Shown piece by piece: positions 15,732-22,510 of a stretch of 48,091 bases of DNA. Made by a program: the position numbers and the translations under genes. Each line of letters begins with the position of its first letter. Positions within the stretch are counted from its first letter, which is position 1. Below the pieces are notes generated by a model. That model was given only the letters and a program-made list of their open reading frames with translations, did not search any database and was not told where the DNA came from. Location: the NCBI RefSeq assembly GCF_014197535.1, contig NZ_JACIFV010000034.1, forward strand, positions 1-48,091, given 5' to 3'. This stretch comes from Rhizobium aethiopicum. GTDB taxonomy: Bacteria > Pseudomonadota > Alphaproteobacteria > Rhizobiales > Rhizobiaceae.

Positions 15732-16910
15732 ATGATGCTTGACTACAACTCCCTTTTGTTGGCGCTCGGCGTCTCCGCGGCCTGCCTTGCCGTCACATTG
15801 ATGGGCAGCTGGCTGGTGCGCCGGGCCGAAACCGTGCTGCTCACCGCCACTATCGGTCTGGTCCTAGTCGTTACGGGCATTTTCGTTTACAGCGCCTATG
15901 TGAGCAGGCCTGATACAGGCTTCGCCATTGGCAGTTTCATGCTGTTCCATGCCGGCTTCGCCGCCATCTGGGGCGCGGGCAAACAGTTCCTGACCGGCCG
16001 CCTATCGATCGTTGCCACTGCCATTCGGGCCCTGGCGGCGATGACCTTCTCGATCGTGCCGATGGTTGCCGGATATGACGGTCTTGCCTTCATCGCCGAC
16101 AATCTCGCCATCGCCCTGCTGCTCTTTGCCACCGCCCGGCAATATTGGCTCGCCCGCGCCGAAGCCCCGGCGCCGCTCCTCGGCATCGCGGCGCTCTATA
16201 CGCTGACGGCAATTTCCTTCGTTCTCTGCGCCGCCGTGCTGACTGCTGATGGGAAGCTGGTGCTCGGCAAGGCGCCCAGCAACTGGGCGGAGGATCTGAG
16301 CCTTGCCGTCTGCATCGCCGGCATGACCGGGATCGGCGCGCTGTCGCTGGCGCTGCATCAATGGCGGCTCGCCGCACGTCATCGTCTCGAGGCGATCACC
16401 GATCCGCTGACCGGCCTGCTCAACCGTCGCGCCGTCTTCGATCAATATGGCACCCGCCCGATGGGCACGACCGCCGCTGTGATCGTCTTCGACATCGATC
16501 ATTTCAAATCCGTCAACGACCGTTATGGCCATGCCGCCGGCGACCGCGTGATCACCGTTTTCGCCGAGGAGCTCGCCGCCAATTGCCGCCCCGGCGATAC
16601 CGCCGCGAGGCTCGGGGGCGAAGAATTTGCGCTGGTGCTGAAGGAAATCATGCCAGGCCGGGCCGAACTGACGGCTGAGCGGATCCGCGGGGCCTTCGAG
16701 GCGCGCGAAATACCGATCGACGATGAGGTGCTGAAATGCACGGTCAGCGTTGGGGTGGCGCCCGGCCGCTCGATGCCGCTCGATTTCGACGCCATGCTGA
16801 GTGCGGCCGACAAGGCGCTTTACGCCGCCAAGCGTGGAGGCCGCAACCGGGTCGAGCTTGCCGGCTATCTCACCGCAGTTCCGGCCGAGGTGTCGCGCAC
16901 GGCGTCTTGA
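15732..16910 (+). CDS. Membrane diguanylate cyclase (GGDEF)
   Basis: A 392-residue protein whose first 215 or so residues form about seven hydrophobic helices, followed by a GGDEF domain that should condense two GTP to c-di-GMP at the membrane. The domain start DPLTGLLNRRAVFDQ, the metal site FDIDHFKSVND and the active site RLGGEEFAL near residue 295 are intact. Unlike the GGDEF-EAL protein at 3628-5175, it keeps an inhibitory site: RPGD ends exactly five residues before GGEEF, so product feedback is likely. The membrane part is a sensor of unknown type. No EAL domain. Start ATG 15732 is followed by a second Met; GAAGAAG lies upstream. Confidence 0.9.
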   Translation: MMLDYNSLLLALGVSAACLAVTLMGSWLVRRAETVLLTATIGLVLVVTGIFVYSAYVSRPDTGFAIGSFMLFHAGFAAIWGAGKQFLTGRLSIVATAIRALAAMTFSIVPMVAGYDGLAFIADNLAIALLLFATARQYWLARAEAPAPLLGIAALYTLTAISFVLCAAVLTADGKLVLGKAPSNWAEDLSLAVCIAGMTGIGALSLALHQWRLAARHRLEAITDPLTGLLNRRAVFDQYGTRPMGTTAAVIVFDIDHFKSVNDRYGHAAGDRVITVFAEELAANCRPGDTAARLGGEEFALVLKEIMPGRAELTAERIRGAFEAREIPIDDEVLKCTVSVGVAPGRSMPLDFDAMLSAADKALYAAKRGGRNRVELAGYLTAVPAEVSRTAS

Positions 16911-16942
16911 TCCCGGCTGCTCGACAGACGCCCGCATGCCCG

Positions 16943-16983
16943 CCTCGTCCTTCGAGGCCCCTTCGGGGAACCTCAGGATGAGG
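16943..16983. repeat. CCTCGTCC...GATGAGG palindromic repeat, copy 1
   Basis: An extragenic palindrome with outer arms CCTCGTCCT / AGGATGAGG and an inner CTTCGAGGCCCC / GGGGAACCTC pairing. Closely related copies lie at 17114-17260 (opposite orientation, interrupted) and 17295-17334. All three sit in the 450-bp gap after the diguanylate cyclase, which contains no gene that I can support. Confidence 0.7.
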
Positions 16984-17113
16984 CTCTCTTGGACGTCGCG
17001 CTTGTCGCTCAGGGCGCCGGAACGACGCGGATCAAGGTGGAAGCCGGAGACGGAACCCGAGCCGCGGCACTCTCCCGCGGCCCTCATCCCAAGCCGCGGC
17101 ATCCTCCAACGCT

Positions 17114-17260
17114 CCTCATCCTGAGAGCCTGTGAATCTATCGATTTTTCGATTTTTCGATGCGAGTCAAATCAATGACTTAGCTCTCGTAAAAACGACGA
17201 AAATCCTAAAGATTCACAGAGTCTGAGGCGCGTAGCCCATAGGGCGAAGCCTCGAAGGAC
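17114..17260. repeat. Copy 2 of the CCTCGTCC palindrome, interrupted by a MITE-like insertion
   Basis: Read across the insertion, CCTCATCCTGA joins GGCGCG...GCCTCGAAGGAC, restoring an inverted copy of the flanking repeats. It is split after CCTGA by the 99-bp foldback element at 17125-17223. The restored empty site supports the view that the foldback element is a later insertion. Confidence 0.6.
17125..17223. mobile_element. 99-bp foldback MITE-like element
   Basis: The ends are GAGCCTGTGAATCT and, inverted, GACTCTGTGAATCT: 12 of 14 terminal positions match, the inner ten perfectly. It is flanked by the direct repeat TGA (17122-17124 and 17224-17226). The interior is AT-rich and mostly self-complementary, with GATTTTTCG-type blocks facing CGAAAATC and a central AGTCA/TGACT stem. 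It encodes nothing. Terminal repeats starting GAG and a TNA-type 3-bp duplication recall IS5-family elements, so a related transposase elsewhere could mobilise it (inference). Confidence 0.6.
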
Positions 17261-17294
17261 ACGCCGCAACGCTACTCCTTGCCTGGACCGCCCG

Positions 17295-17334
17295 CCTCGT
17301 CCTTCGAGGCCCCGATGGGCTCCTCAGGATGAGG
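17295..17334. repeat. CCTCGTCC...GATGAGG palindromic repeat, copy 3
   Basis: Same orientation and nearly the same sequence as copy 1, including the trailing GCTCTCTTGG. The inner loop differs (CCGATGGGC in place of CCTTCGGGG). It lies just downstream of the DUF1772 gene and may terminate its transcript. Confidence 0.7.
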
Positions 17335-17360
17335 CTCTCTTGGGTGTGGGCGCCTGCTGC

Positions 17361-17843
17361 TCAAACCATCATCAGCGCCCGGACGAAGGCGACCGAGGCA
17401 AGCAGCGAGGCCATGGTTCGCACATGGTTCCACCACGTCCAATCCCTGACATAGGTGCTCCAAAGCGCCACTGCCTCCGCTCCGTTGCCGCTGACCTTTT
17501 CCAGTGCGTCGTTCATCGGCACGTTGAAGACGATGGTCGAGAGGAAGGAGGCAAACACATAGAGGGCTGCACCCGCCAGCATCAGCGCGGACGCCCCGCC
17601 GCGCCAGTCGATCAACGCCAGCACGGCGATGACGAGGCAGAGGATCGCCGTCGGCACGAAGAGGCCCATGAAGGGTGAGCGGACGATCGTCACATTGATC
17701 GAGTTCATCGCCGCAATGCCCTGTTCGGCCGGGATGCGTGAGAAGGCGGTCATGATGAAGGTCGAGAAGGCGAAGAAGATGCCGGCGACGAGGCCGCTGC
17801 CGATCGCTGCGGCGACGAGGGAAAGGATGAGGACGATCTGCAT
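17361..17843 (-). CDS. DUF1772-family membrane protein
   Basis: A 160-residue protein with four hydrophobic helices, of the DUF1772 (anthrone oxygenase-like) family. Typical features are GLVAGIFFAFSTFIM in helix 1, VRSPFMGLFV before helix 2, the FNVPMNDAL block after helix 3, and WTWWNHVRTMASL before the last helix. Function is unknown in bacteria. ATG 17843 has AGGAAGGAGT in front; the upstream in-frame extension is not protein-like. It is divergent from a TetR gene, and its likely promoter contains repeats that suit TetR binding. Confidence 0.85.
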   Translation of the reverse strand: MQIVLILSLVAAAIGSGLVAGIFFAFSTFIMTAFSRIPAEQGIAAMNSINVTIVRSPFMGLFVPTAILCLVIAVLALIDWRGGASALMLAGAALYVFASFLSTIVFNVPMNDALEKVSGNGAEAVALWSTYVRDWTWWNHVRTMASLLASVAFVRALMMV

Positions 17844-17868
17844 GTCGAAACTCCTTCCTGAATAAAAC

Positions 17869-17923
17869 AAGAGAAACTCTCTTATTTGTAAAATCAGATA
17901 AACTCTCTTATTTTTCTTGTCAA
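17869..17923. promoter_or_regulatory. Promoter of the DUF1772 gene with candidate TetR operators
   Basis: On the minus strand TTGACA (17918-17923), a 17-bp spacer and TATCTG (17895-17900) form a good promoter for the DUF1772 gene. The 14-mer AAACTCTCTTATTT occurs twice on the plus strand, at 17874-17887 and 17900-17913, 26 bp apart; the second lies in the spacer. The first is part of the perfect inverted repeat AAGAGAAACTCTCTT (17869-17883). This is where the divergent TetR protein would be expected to bind and repress. Confidence 0.6.
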
Positions 17924-17940
17924 CGGGCAAAGGAGAGACC

Positions 17941-18594
17941 ATGTCGGAGCAGCCGGCCGTAACGCGCAGACGCCAGCAGGACCATAGCGGCCAGCCGCGC
18001 CGCATCCCGCGCCAGCAGCGCGGCCGCGAGCGTTTCGAAAAAATCCTCGCCGTTGCCGCCGAACTGATCGAAAGCCGTGGCAGCGACGGCCTGAAGATGA
18101 GCGAGATCGTCGAAAAGGCCGGCCTTTCCTTTGGCGCCCTCTACCAGTATTTCCCCGACAAGAGCGCCATCATCCGGACATTGGCCGAACGCTTCAACGA
18201 AGAGGGCCGGCGCTGTGTCGAGGCGGAACTGGCGAAGGTCGCCGTCGCCGCGGCCCTGCCGGGGGCGCTGGCCAATATCGTCGACGAATATTATGCCTTC
18301 TTCCGCCGAGAGCCCGTGATGCGCGACATCTGGCACGCGACCCATACCGATAAGCTGCTGCAGCAGGTCGACGCCGAAGATATGGAATTCCATGCTCAAG
18401 CGTTTCTCGCCGTGCTCGTGCGCTTCTGGCCGGATCGGGACCGCAGCGAACTTCAGGCGATCGCCCGGCTGACGATGCAGCTGCTTGCCGCCGCCGTGCG
18501 GTACGCCGTGTCGCTGGATGAGGAGGAGGGCGGCCGGACGATTGCCCTGTTCAAGACGATGCAGGTCTTCGATATCGGCCGTCTGTTGCGGTAA
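17941..18594 (+). CDS. TetR-family transcriptional regulator
   Basis: A 217-residue TetR-type repressor. After a basic N-terminal tail of about 30 residues, the HTH reads ILAVAAELIESRGSDGLKMSEIVEKAGLSFGALYQYF, the classic TetR order ending in YxYF. The remaining alpha-helical half is the ligand-binding/dimer domain; its ligand is unknown. ATG 17941 has AAAGGAGAG ahead. It is divergent from the DUF1772 membrane protein across 97 bp with repeated operator-like sequences, a typical repressor-target arrangement. The pyrE gene begins 72 bp downstream. Confidence 0.9.
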   Translation: MSEQPAVTRRRQQDHSGQPRRIPRQQRGRERFEKILAVAAELIESRGSDGLKMSEIVEKAGLSFGALYQYFPDKSAIIRTLAERFNEEGRRCVEAELAKVAVAAALPGALANIVDEYYAFFRREPVMRDIWHATHTDKLLQQVDAEDMEFHAQAFLAVLVRFWPDRDRSELQAIARLTMQLLAAAVRYAVSLDEEEGGRTIALFKTMQVFDIGRLLR

Positions 18595-18666
18595 GGCTCG
18601 CCTTGCGTCTGGAAACGATGGGCGCTTGCTGCTATTGCCGGAGACGCATAACCAAAGGAGAGCCCG

Positions 18667-19356
18667 ATGATCCAGACCGCATTTCCCGACCGCGCCCTGA
18701 TGGCCGAACTGGTGGCCAAGATGCTCTGGGAGATCAAGGCGGTGCATTTCAATGCGGCTCAGCCTTACAAGCTCTCCTCCGGCATGGCGAGCCCGGTCTA
18801 TATCGATTGCCGCAAGCTGTTGTCCTATCCGCGCATCCGTTCGACGGTGATGGATTTCGCTGCCAGCACGCTCCTGCGCGATGCCGGTTTCGAGAAGTTC
18901 GATTGCATTGCCGGCGGCGAGACCGCCGGCATTCCCTTCGCTGCCCTGCTCGCCGATCGCCTCGGCCTGCCGATGATCTATGTCCGCAAGCAGCCGAAGG
19001 GCCATGGCCGCAATGCGCAGATCGAAGGCCATATGCCGGAAGGATCGCGCGTGCTGGTCATCGAGGACCTGACGACGGCCGGCGGCAGCATGTTCAAGTT
19101 CATTGACGCCATTCGCGCCGCCGGCGGCATTGTCGATCATGGCATCGCGCTGTTCTTCTACGGCATTTTCGGCGATCAGCGCTTTGTCGACGGCAAGGTC
19201 AGGCTGCATCACATCGCCACCTGGCGCAGCGTCCTTGCGGTTGCCAGGGCAGAGAAGCTTTTCGACGACAAGACGCTTGCAGAGGTCGAGGCCTTCCTCG
19301 ATGCGCCATTGGCCTGGTCGGCGAGGAATGGCGGAGTAAGTGAGCTTTCGCTCTAA
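18667..19356 (+). CDS. pyrE: Orotate phosphoribosyltransferase
   Basis: A 229-residue orotate phosphoribosyltransferase, converting orotate and PRPP to orotidine-5'-phosphate in pyrimidine synthesis. The PRPP-binding motif VLVIEDLTTAGGS is at residues 129-141; YKLSSGMASPVYIDCRK near 34-50 and the YVRKQPKGHGRNAQIEG loop near 105-121 are the other conserved parts. AAAGGAG lies just before ATG 18667. It is slightly longer at the C-terminus than the E. coli enzyme. fructokinase follows 62 bp downstream. Confidence 0.95.
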   Translation: MIQTAFPDRALMAELVAKMLWEIKAVHFNAAQPYKLSSGMASPVYIDCRKLLSYPRIRSTVMDFAASTLLRDAGFEKFDCIAGGETAGIPFAALLADRLGLPMIYVRKQPKGHGRNAQIEGHMPEGSRVLVIEDLTTAGGSMFKFIDAIRAAGGIVDHGIALFFYGIFGDQRFVDGKVRLHHIATWRSVLAVARAEKLFDDKTLAEVEAFLDAPLAWSARNGGVSELSL

Positions 19357-19387
19357 TCGGTTGACAAAAGCTCGCTTAATCGGTTGA
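19354..19387 (+). promoter_or_regulatory. Direct repeat upstream of fructokinase
   Basis: TAATCGGTTGA occurs at 19354-19364 (overlapping the pyrE stop codon) and again at 19377-19387, 23 bp apart, within the 62-bp pyrE-frk gap. The flanks are also alike (GCTTTCGCTC / GCTCGCT), so it may be a small local duplication, or a two-site operator for frk. No supporting evidence beyond the repeat. Confidence 0.3.
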
Positions 19388-19418
19388 TGAACATATCCGT
19401 GCTGATGGGAGGAATCCG

Positions 19419-20345
19419 ATGATTTTGTGCTGCGGCGAAGCCCTGATCGATATGCTGCCGAGGGACACGACCCTTGGTGAAAAGGGCTTTGCGCCCTATG
19501 CCGGCGGCGCGATCTTCAATACCGCCATCGCGCTCGGCCGCCTCGGCATTCCCACCGCCTTCTTCACCGGCATCGCCGACGACATGATGGGCGAAATCCT
19601 GCTGGCGACGCTGAAGGCGAGCAATGTCGATTACAGCCCATGCGCCATCACCCCGCGCCCTTCGACGATCGCCTTCGTCAAGCTTGTCAACGGCCAGGCG
19701 ACGTATGCCTTCTACGATGAGGGCACAGCCGGCCGGATGATCACCGAGGCCGACCTGCCGGGGCTTGGTGACGATTGCGAAGCTCTGCATTTCGGTGCGA
19801 TCAGCCTGATCCCAAGCCCCTGCGGCGAAACCTATGAAGCCCTGCTCGACCGCGAAGCCGCCCGGCGTGTCATTTCGCTCGACCCCAACATCCGCCCGGG
19901 CTTCATCAAGGACAAGCCGGCGCATATGGCCCGCATCCGGCGCATGGCGGCAAAGGCCGACATCGTCAAATTCTCCGACGAGGATCTCGAATGGTTCGGG
20001 CTCGAAGGTGACCATGATACGCTCGCCGCCCATTGGCTCGCTGAGGGCGCCAAGCTCGTCGTCATCACCAAGGGCGCGGAAGGCGCCTCCGGCTATACCA
20101 GGGATCGCAAGGTGACGGTGCCGAGCGAGCGCGTTGCGGTCGTCGACACGGTCGGCGCCGGCGACACTTTCGACGCCGGCGTGCTGGCCTCGCTGAAGAT
20201 GGATAACCTGCTGACCAAAGAGCAGGTCGCCTCGCTCGACGAACAGGCGGTGCGCAACGCCCTGACGCTCGGCGCCAAGGCCGCCGCCGTCACCGTTTCC
20301 CGCGCCGGCGCCAATCCGCCCTGGGCGCACGAGATTGGGCTTTAA
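19419..20345 (+). CDS. frk: Fructokinase (PfkB family)
   Basis: A 308-residue PfkB-type sugar kinase, most likely ATP:fructose 6-phosphotransferase. The N-terminal substrate loop GFAPYAGGAIFNTAIALGRLG and the C-terminal signature DTVGAGDTFDAGVL, with catalytic Asp249, are intact. AFYDEGTAGR in the lid region is typical of fructokinases. GGAGG precedes ATG 19419. With the Frc importer 5 kb upstream and pgi 2.5 kb downstream it completes the entry of fructose into central metabolism. Confidence 0.9.
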   Translation: MILCCGEALIDMLPRDTTLGEKGFAPYAGGAIFNTAIALGRLGIPTAFFTGIADDMMGEILLATLKASNVDYSPCAITPRPSTIAFVKLVNGQATYAFYDEGTAGRMITEADLPGLGDDCEALHFGAISLIPSPCGETYEALLDREAARRVISLDPNIRPGFIKDKPAHMARIRRMAAKADIVKFSDEDLEWFGLEGDHDTLAAHWLAEGAKLVVITKGAEGASGYTRDRKVTVPSERVAVVDTVGAGDTFDAGVLASLKMDNLLTKEQVASLDEQAVRNALTLGAKAAAVTVSRAGANPPWAHEIGL

Positions 20346-20362
20346 GGCTTAAGCGAGAATCA

Positions 20363-20550
20363 GCCCCTCATCCGCCTGCCGGCACCGACCGGGGTCGAGC
20401 CACGGGTCTCAACCCGTCCTTCGGGCCCCCGCTTGCGGGGCGAAGGAAATGTGCCGCGACCTTCCGATTCCCTCTTCTCCCCAAGGGGAGAAGAGATATG
20501 CGGCAACGTTTCGATCCCCTCTTCTCCCGTCGGGAATCCGAAGGACCGGT
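20363..20550. repeat. Mosaic of CCCCTCATCCGCC...TTCTCCCC palindromic repeats
   Basis: The gap between the convergent frk and otsA genes is filled by pieces of a repeat built from CCCCTCATCCGCCTGCCGGC, a loop, and the hairpin CTTCTCCCC/GGGGAGAAG. Related copies recur at 22350-22487, 26754-26798, 26938-27002, 36194-36314, 36426-36500, 37627-37764 and 47967-48005. Strong stems here may terminate both converging transcripts. Confidence 0.65.
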
Positions 20551-20563
20551 CGGCACCGATCGA

Positions 20564-21979
20564 TCAGGAGGCTGCCTGGGGAGCCGCGCTACGGCCGAGC
20601 TCTGGAGCGGTCACCAGGTCCCGCAGGAAGGTTTCGCACCACAGCGAGACGTCGTGCGAGAGCAGATGTTCCATCATCATGCTCCAGCGGTCGCGGCGCT
20701 CCTCGAGCGACATGGCAAGGCCCCTGGCAAGCGCATTGGCAGTGCCCTCGACATCGTAGGGATTGACCAGCAGCGCGCCCTTCAGCTCCCGTGCCGCGCC
20801 GGCAAAGCGCGATAGCACCAGGACGCCCGGGCGATCCGGATCCTGGGCGGCGACATATTCCTTGGCGACGAGGTTCATGCCGTCGCGCAACGGCGTGACC
20901 AGTCCGATCCTCGCCAGGCGGTAGAGACCGGCGAGCACGTTGCGGCTGATCGATCGGTTGACGTAGCGGATCGGCACCCAGTCGACCGTTCCGATGGCGC
21001 CGTTCACGCGGCCGGCCTGTTCGGCGACCATCTTCTGCATATGCTCGTATTCGGGGACTTCCGATCGCGATTTCGGCGTGACCTGCAGATAGGTGACCTT
21101 GTTCTGGTAGGCAGGATTGCTGGTGAGGAAGCGTTCGAAGGCTTCCAGCCGCTGAATGATGCCCTTCGAATAGTCGAGGCGATCGACGCCGATGATCATG
21201 TCGCGGCCTTCGATGCTGCGTCGGGTTTTTTGCACCATGACATTGTTTGCGGCGCTCTCGGCGAAGTCGGCGAATCCAGCGGTCTCGATCCCGATCGGAT
21301 AGGCGCCGGCCTTGAAAATCCGCCCGTGGGAATCGAACAGCCCGTTTCCGAGGTCGTCGCCAATACCCTCCCGTCTCAAATAACCGGCGAAATTCTGAAG
21401 GTCGTAATCGGTCTGGAAGCCGACGAGATCGTAATGGGAGAGGCCGCGCATGATTTCTTCATGAACGGGCATGGTGACGAGAATATCGGCCGGCGGCCAG
21501 GGAATGTGCAGAAAGAAGCCAATCCGGTTCTTCAGCCCCATTTGCCGCAGTTCGGCGGCCAGCGGAATGAGGTGGTAATCATGAACCCAGATGATGTCGT
21601 CCGGCTCGATCATCGGCGCCAGCCGATGCGCGAAGAAGCGGTTGACGCGGAAATAGCCGGCCATTTCCTTCCGGCCATATTCGGCAAGATCAAGGCGGTA
21701 GTGACAGATCGGCCAGAGAACGCGGTTTGCAAAGCCGCGATAATATTCCTCCACGTCGGTGTCGGTGAGATCGGTCAGCGCATAGGTGATGTTGCCCTTC
21801 TGCAGCAGCGACAACGCGCCGGGCTCCCTGTCTCCGCTCGACTCTCCCGACCATCCCATCCAGATGCCGCCGCGCGCCTGCAGGGCTGCCTGCAGCGCGA
21901 CGGCCAGCCCGCCGGCCGCGGCGCCGCCATCCTTGGCCGGCGTGGGGACACGATTGGAAATGACGATAAGACGGCTCAT
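20564..21979 (-). CDS. otsA: Trehalose-6-phosphate synthase
   Basis: A 471-residue GT20 glycosyltransferase that joins UDP-glucose (or another NDP-glucose) to glucose-6-phosphate. The N-terminus MSRLIVISNRVP with the downstream GGLAVALQ loop, WVHDYHLIPLAAELR, GVDRLDYSKGI near residue 266, and LRDGMNLVAKEYVA are the family hallmarks. AGGAAG precedes ATG 21979. There is no otsB phosphatase domain or gene nearby. Trehalose is an osmoprotectant in rhizobia; glucose-6-phosphate would be supplied by pgi, the next gene upstream on the same strand 531 bp away. Confidence 0.95.
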   Translation of the reverse strand: MSRLIVISNRVPTPAKDGGAAAGGLAVALQAALQARGGIWMGWSGESSGDREPGALSLLQKGNITYALTDLTDTDVEEYYRGFANRVLWPICHYRLDLAEYGRKEMAGYFRVNRFFAHRLAPMIEPDDIIWVHDYHLIPLAAELRQMGLKNRIGFFLHIPWPPADILVTMPVHEEIMRGLSHYDLVGFQTDYDLQNFAGYLRREGIGDDLGNGLFDSHGRIFKAGAYPIGIETAGFADFAESAANNVMVQKTRRSIEGRDMIIGVDRLDYSKGIIQRLEAFERFLTSNPAYQNKVTYLQVTPKSRSEVPEYEHMQKMVAEQAGRVNGAIGTVDWVPIRYVNRSISRNVLAGLYRLARIGLVTPLRDGMNLVAKEYVAAQDPDRPGVLVLSRFAGAARELKGALLVNPYDVEGTANALARGLAMSLEERRDRWSMMMEHLLSHDVSLWCETFLRDLVTAPELGRSAAPQAAS

Positions 21980-22510
21980 GAGCTTCCTTCAGTGAAGATG
22001 GATCGGGAAAACGCTCTGTGGCGGGCGTTCCGGGGGCCTCCTGCACGGGGCAGGGGCGATGCAGGGCAGGCGCCGCCATCAAAAGAGCAGATCCGGATGC
22101 GAATTGCCCGGTGTATAGACCAGCGGAAACAGTGGAACGGGGTGTCGTCCCCGGTTTGATAGGTCATGTCGTCGGAAGTACCATGCGCATAGATTTTGCT
22201 TGAATCTAGGGCGATGGCGGCGAATTGAAAGAATTCTTTCTACAATTTTCTATTAGTGGAACATTCAATCCGGTTTTTGCAGGGCAGCGGCGCCAAGCCC
22301 GCCGAAATCAATCTAATCATTTGCGGCCATTATGACGATCTGGCGGCCGCCCCTCATCCGCCTGCCGGCACCTTCTCCCCGCCCGCGGGGAGAAGGGAAC
22401 ATGCCGCGACCTCTCCGTCCCCCACCCAGTTTTCACAGGGCACGTCCCCTCGCCCCGTTTACGGGGAGAGGGTTAGGGTGAGGGGCGACAGAGCAAAAAC
22501 CTCTCCATAT
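21980..22510. other. 531-bp gene-free stretch between pgi and otsA
   Basis: No gene is supported. The pgi-proximal part (22350-22487) holds repeats of the CCCCTCATCCGCC family. The otsA-proximal part (21980-22340) should contain the otsA promoter on the minus strand; it includes an AT-rich segment around 22225-22260, but I cannot name a convincing -35/-10. Confidence 0.4.
22350..22487. repeat. CCCCTCATCCGCC-family repeats
   Basis: One full unit, CCCTCATCCGCCTGCCGGC with a CTTCTCCCCG/CGGGGAGAAGG hairpin, is followed by a variant unit CCCCTCGCCCCG...CGGGGAGAGGG ending GGTGAGGGGCGA. The outer ends of the block (CCCCTCA and TGAGGGG) are inverted. It lies immediately downstream of pgi and probably ends its transcript. 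Confidence 0.65.

Noticed and set aside
17101..17280. A CRISPR-like array suggested by the repeated CCTCGTCC units
   Set aside because: Only three copies, in mixed orientation and irregular spacing, with palindromic structure and no unique spacers of even length; they are extragenic palindromes.
19357..19418. TTGACA at 19361 as a frk promoter
   Set aside because: No acceptable -10 lies 16-18 bp downstream, so a frk-specific promoter could not be supported.
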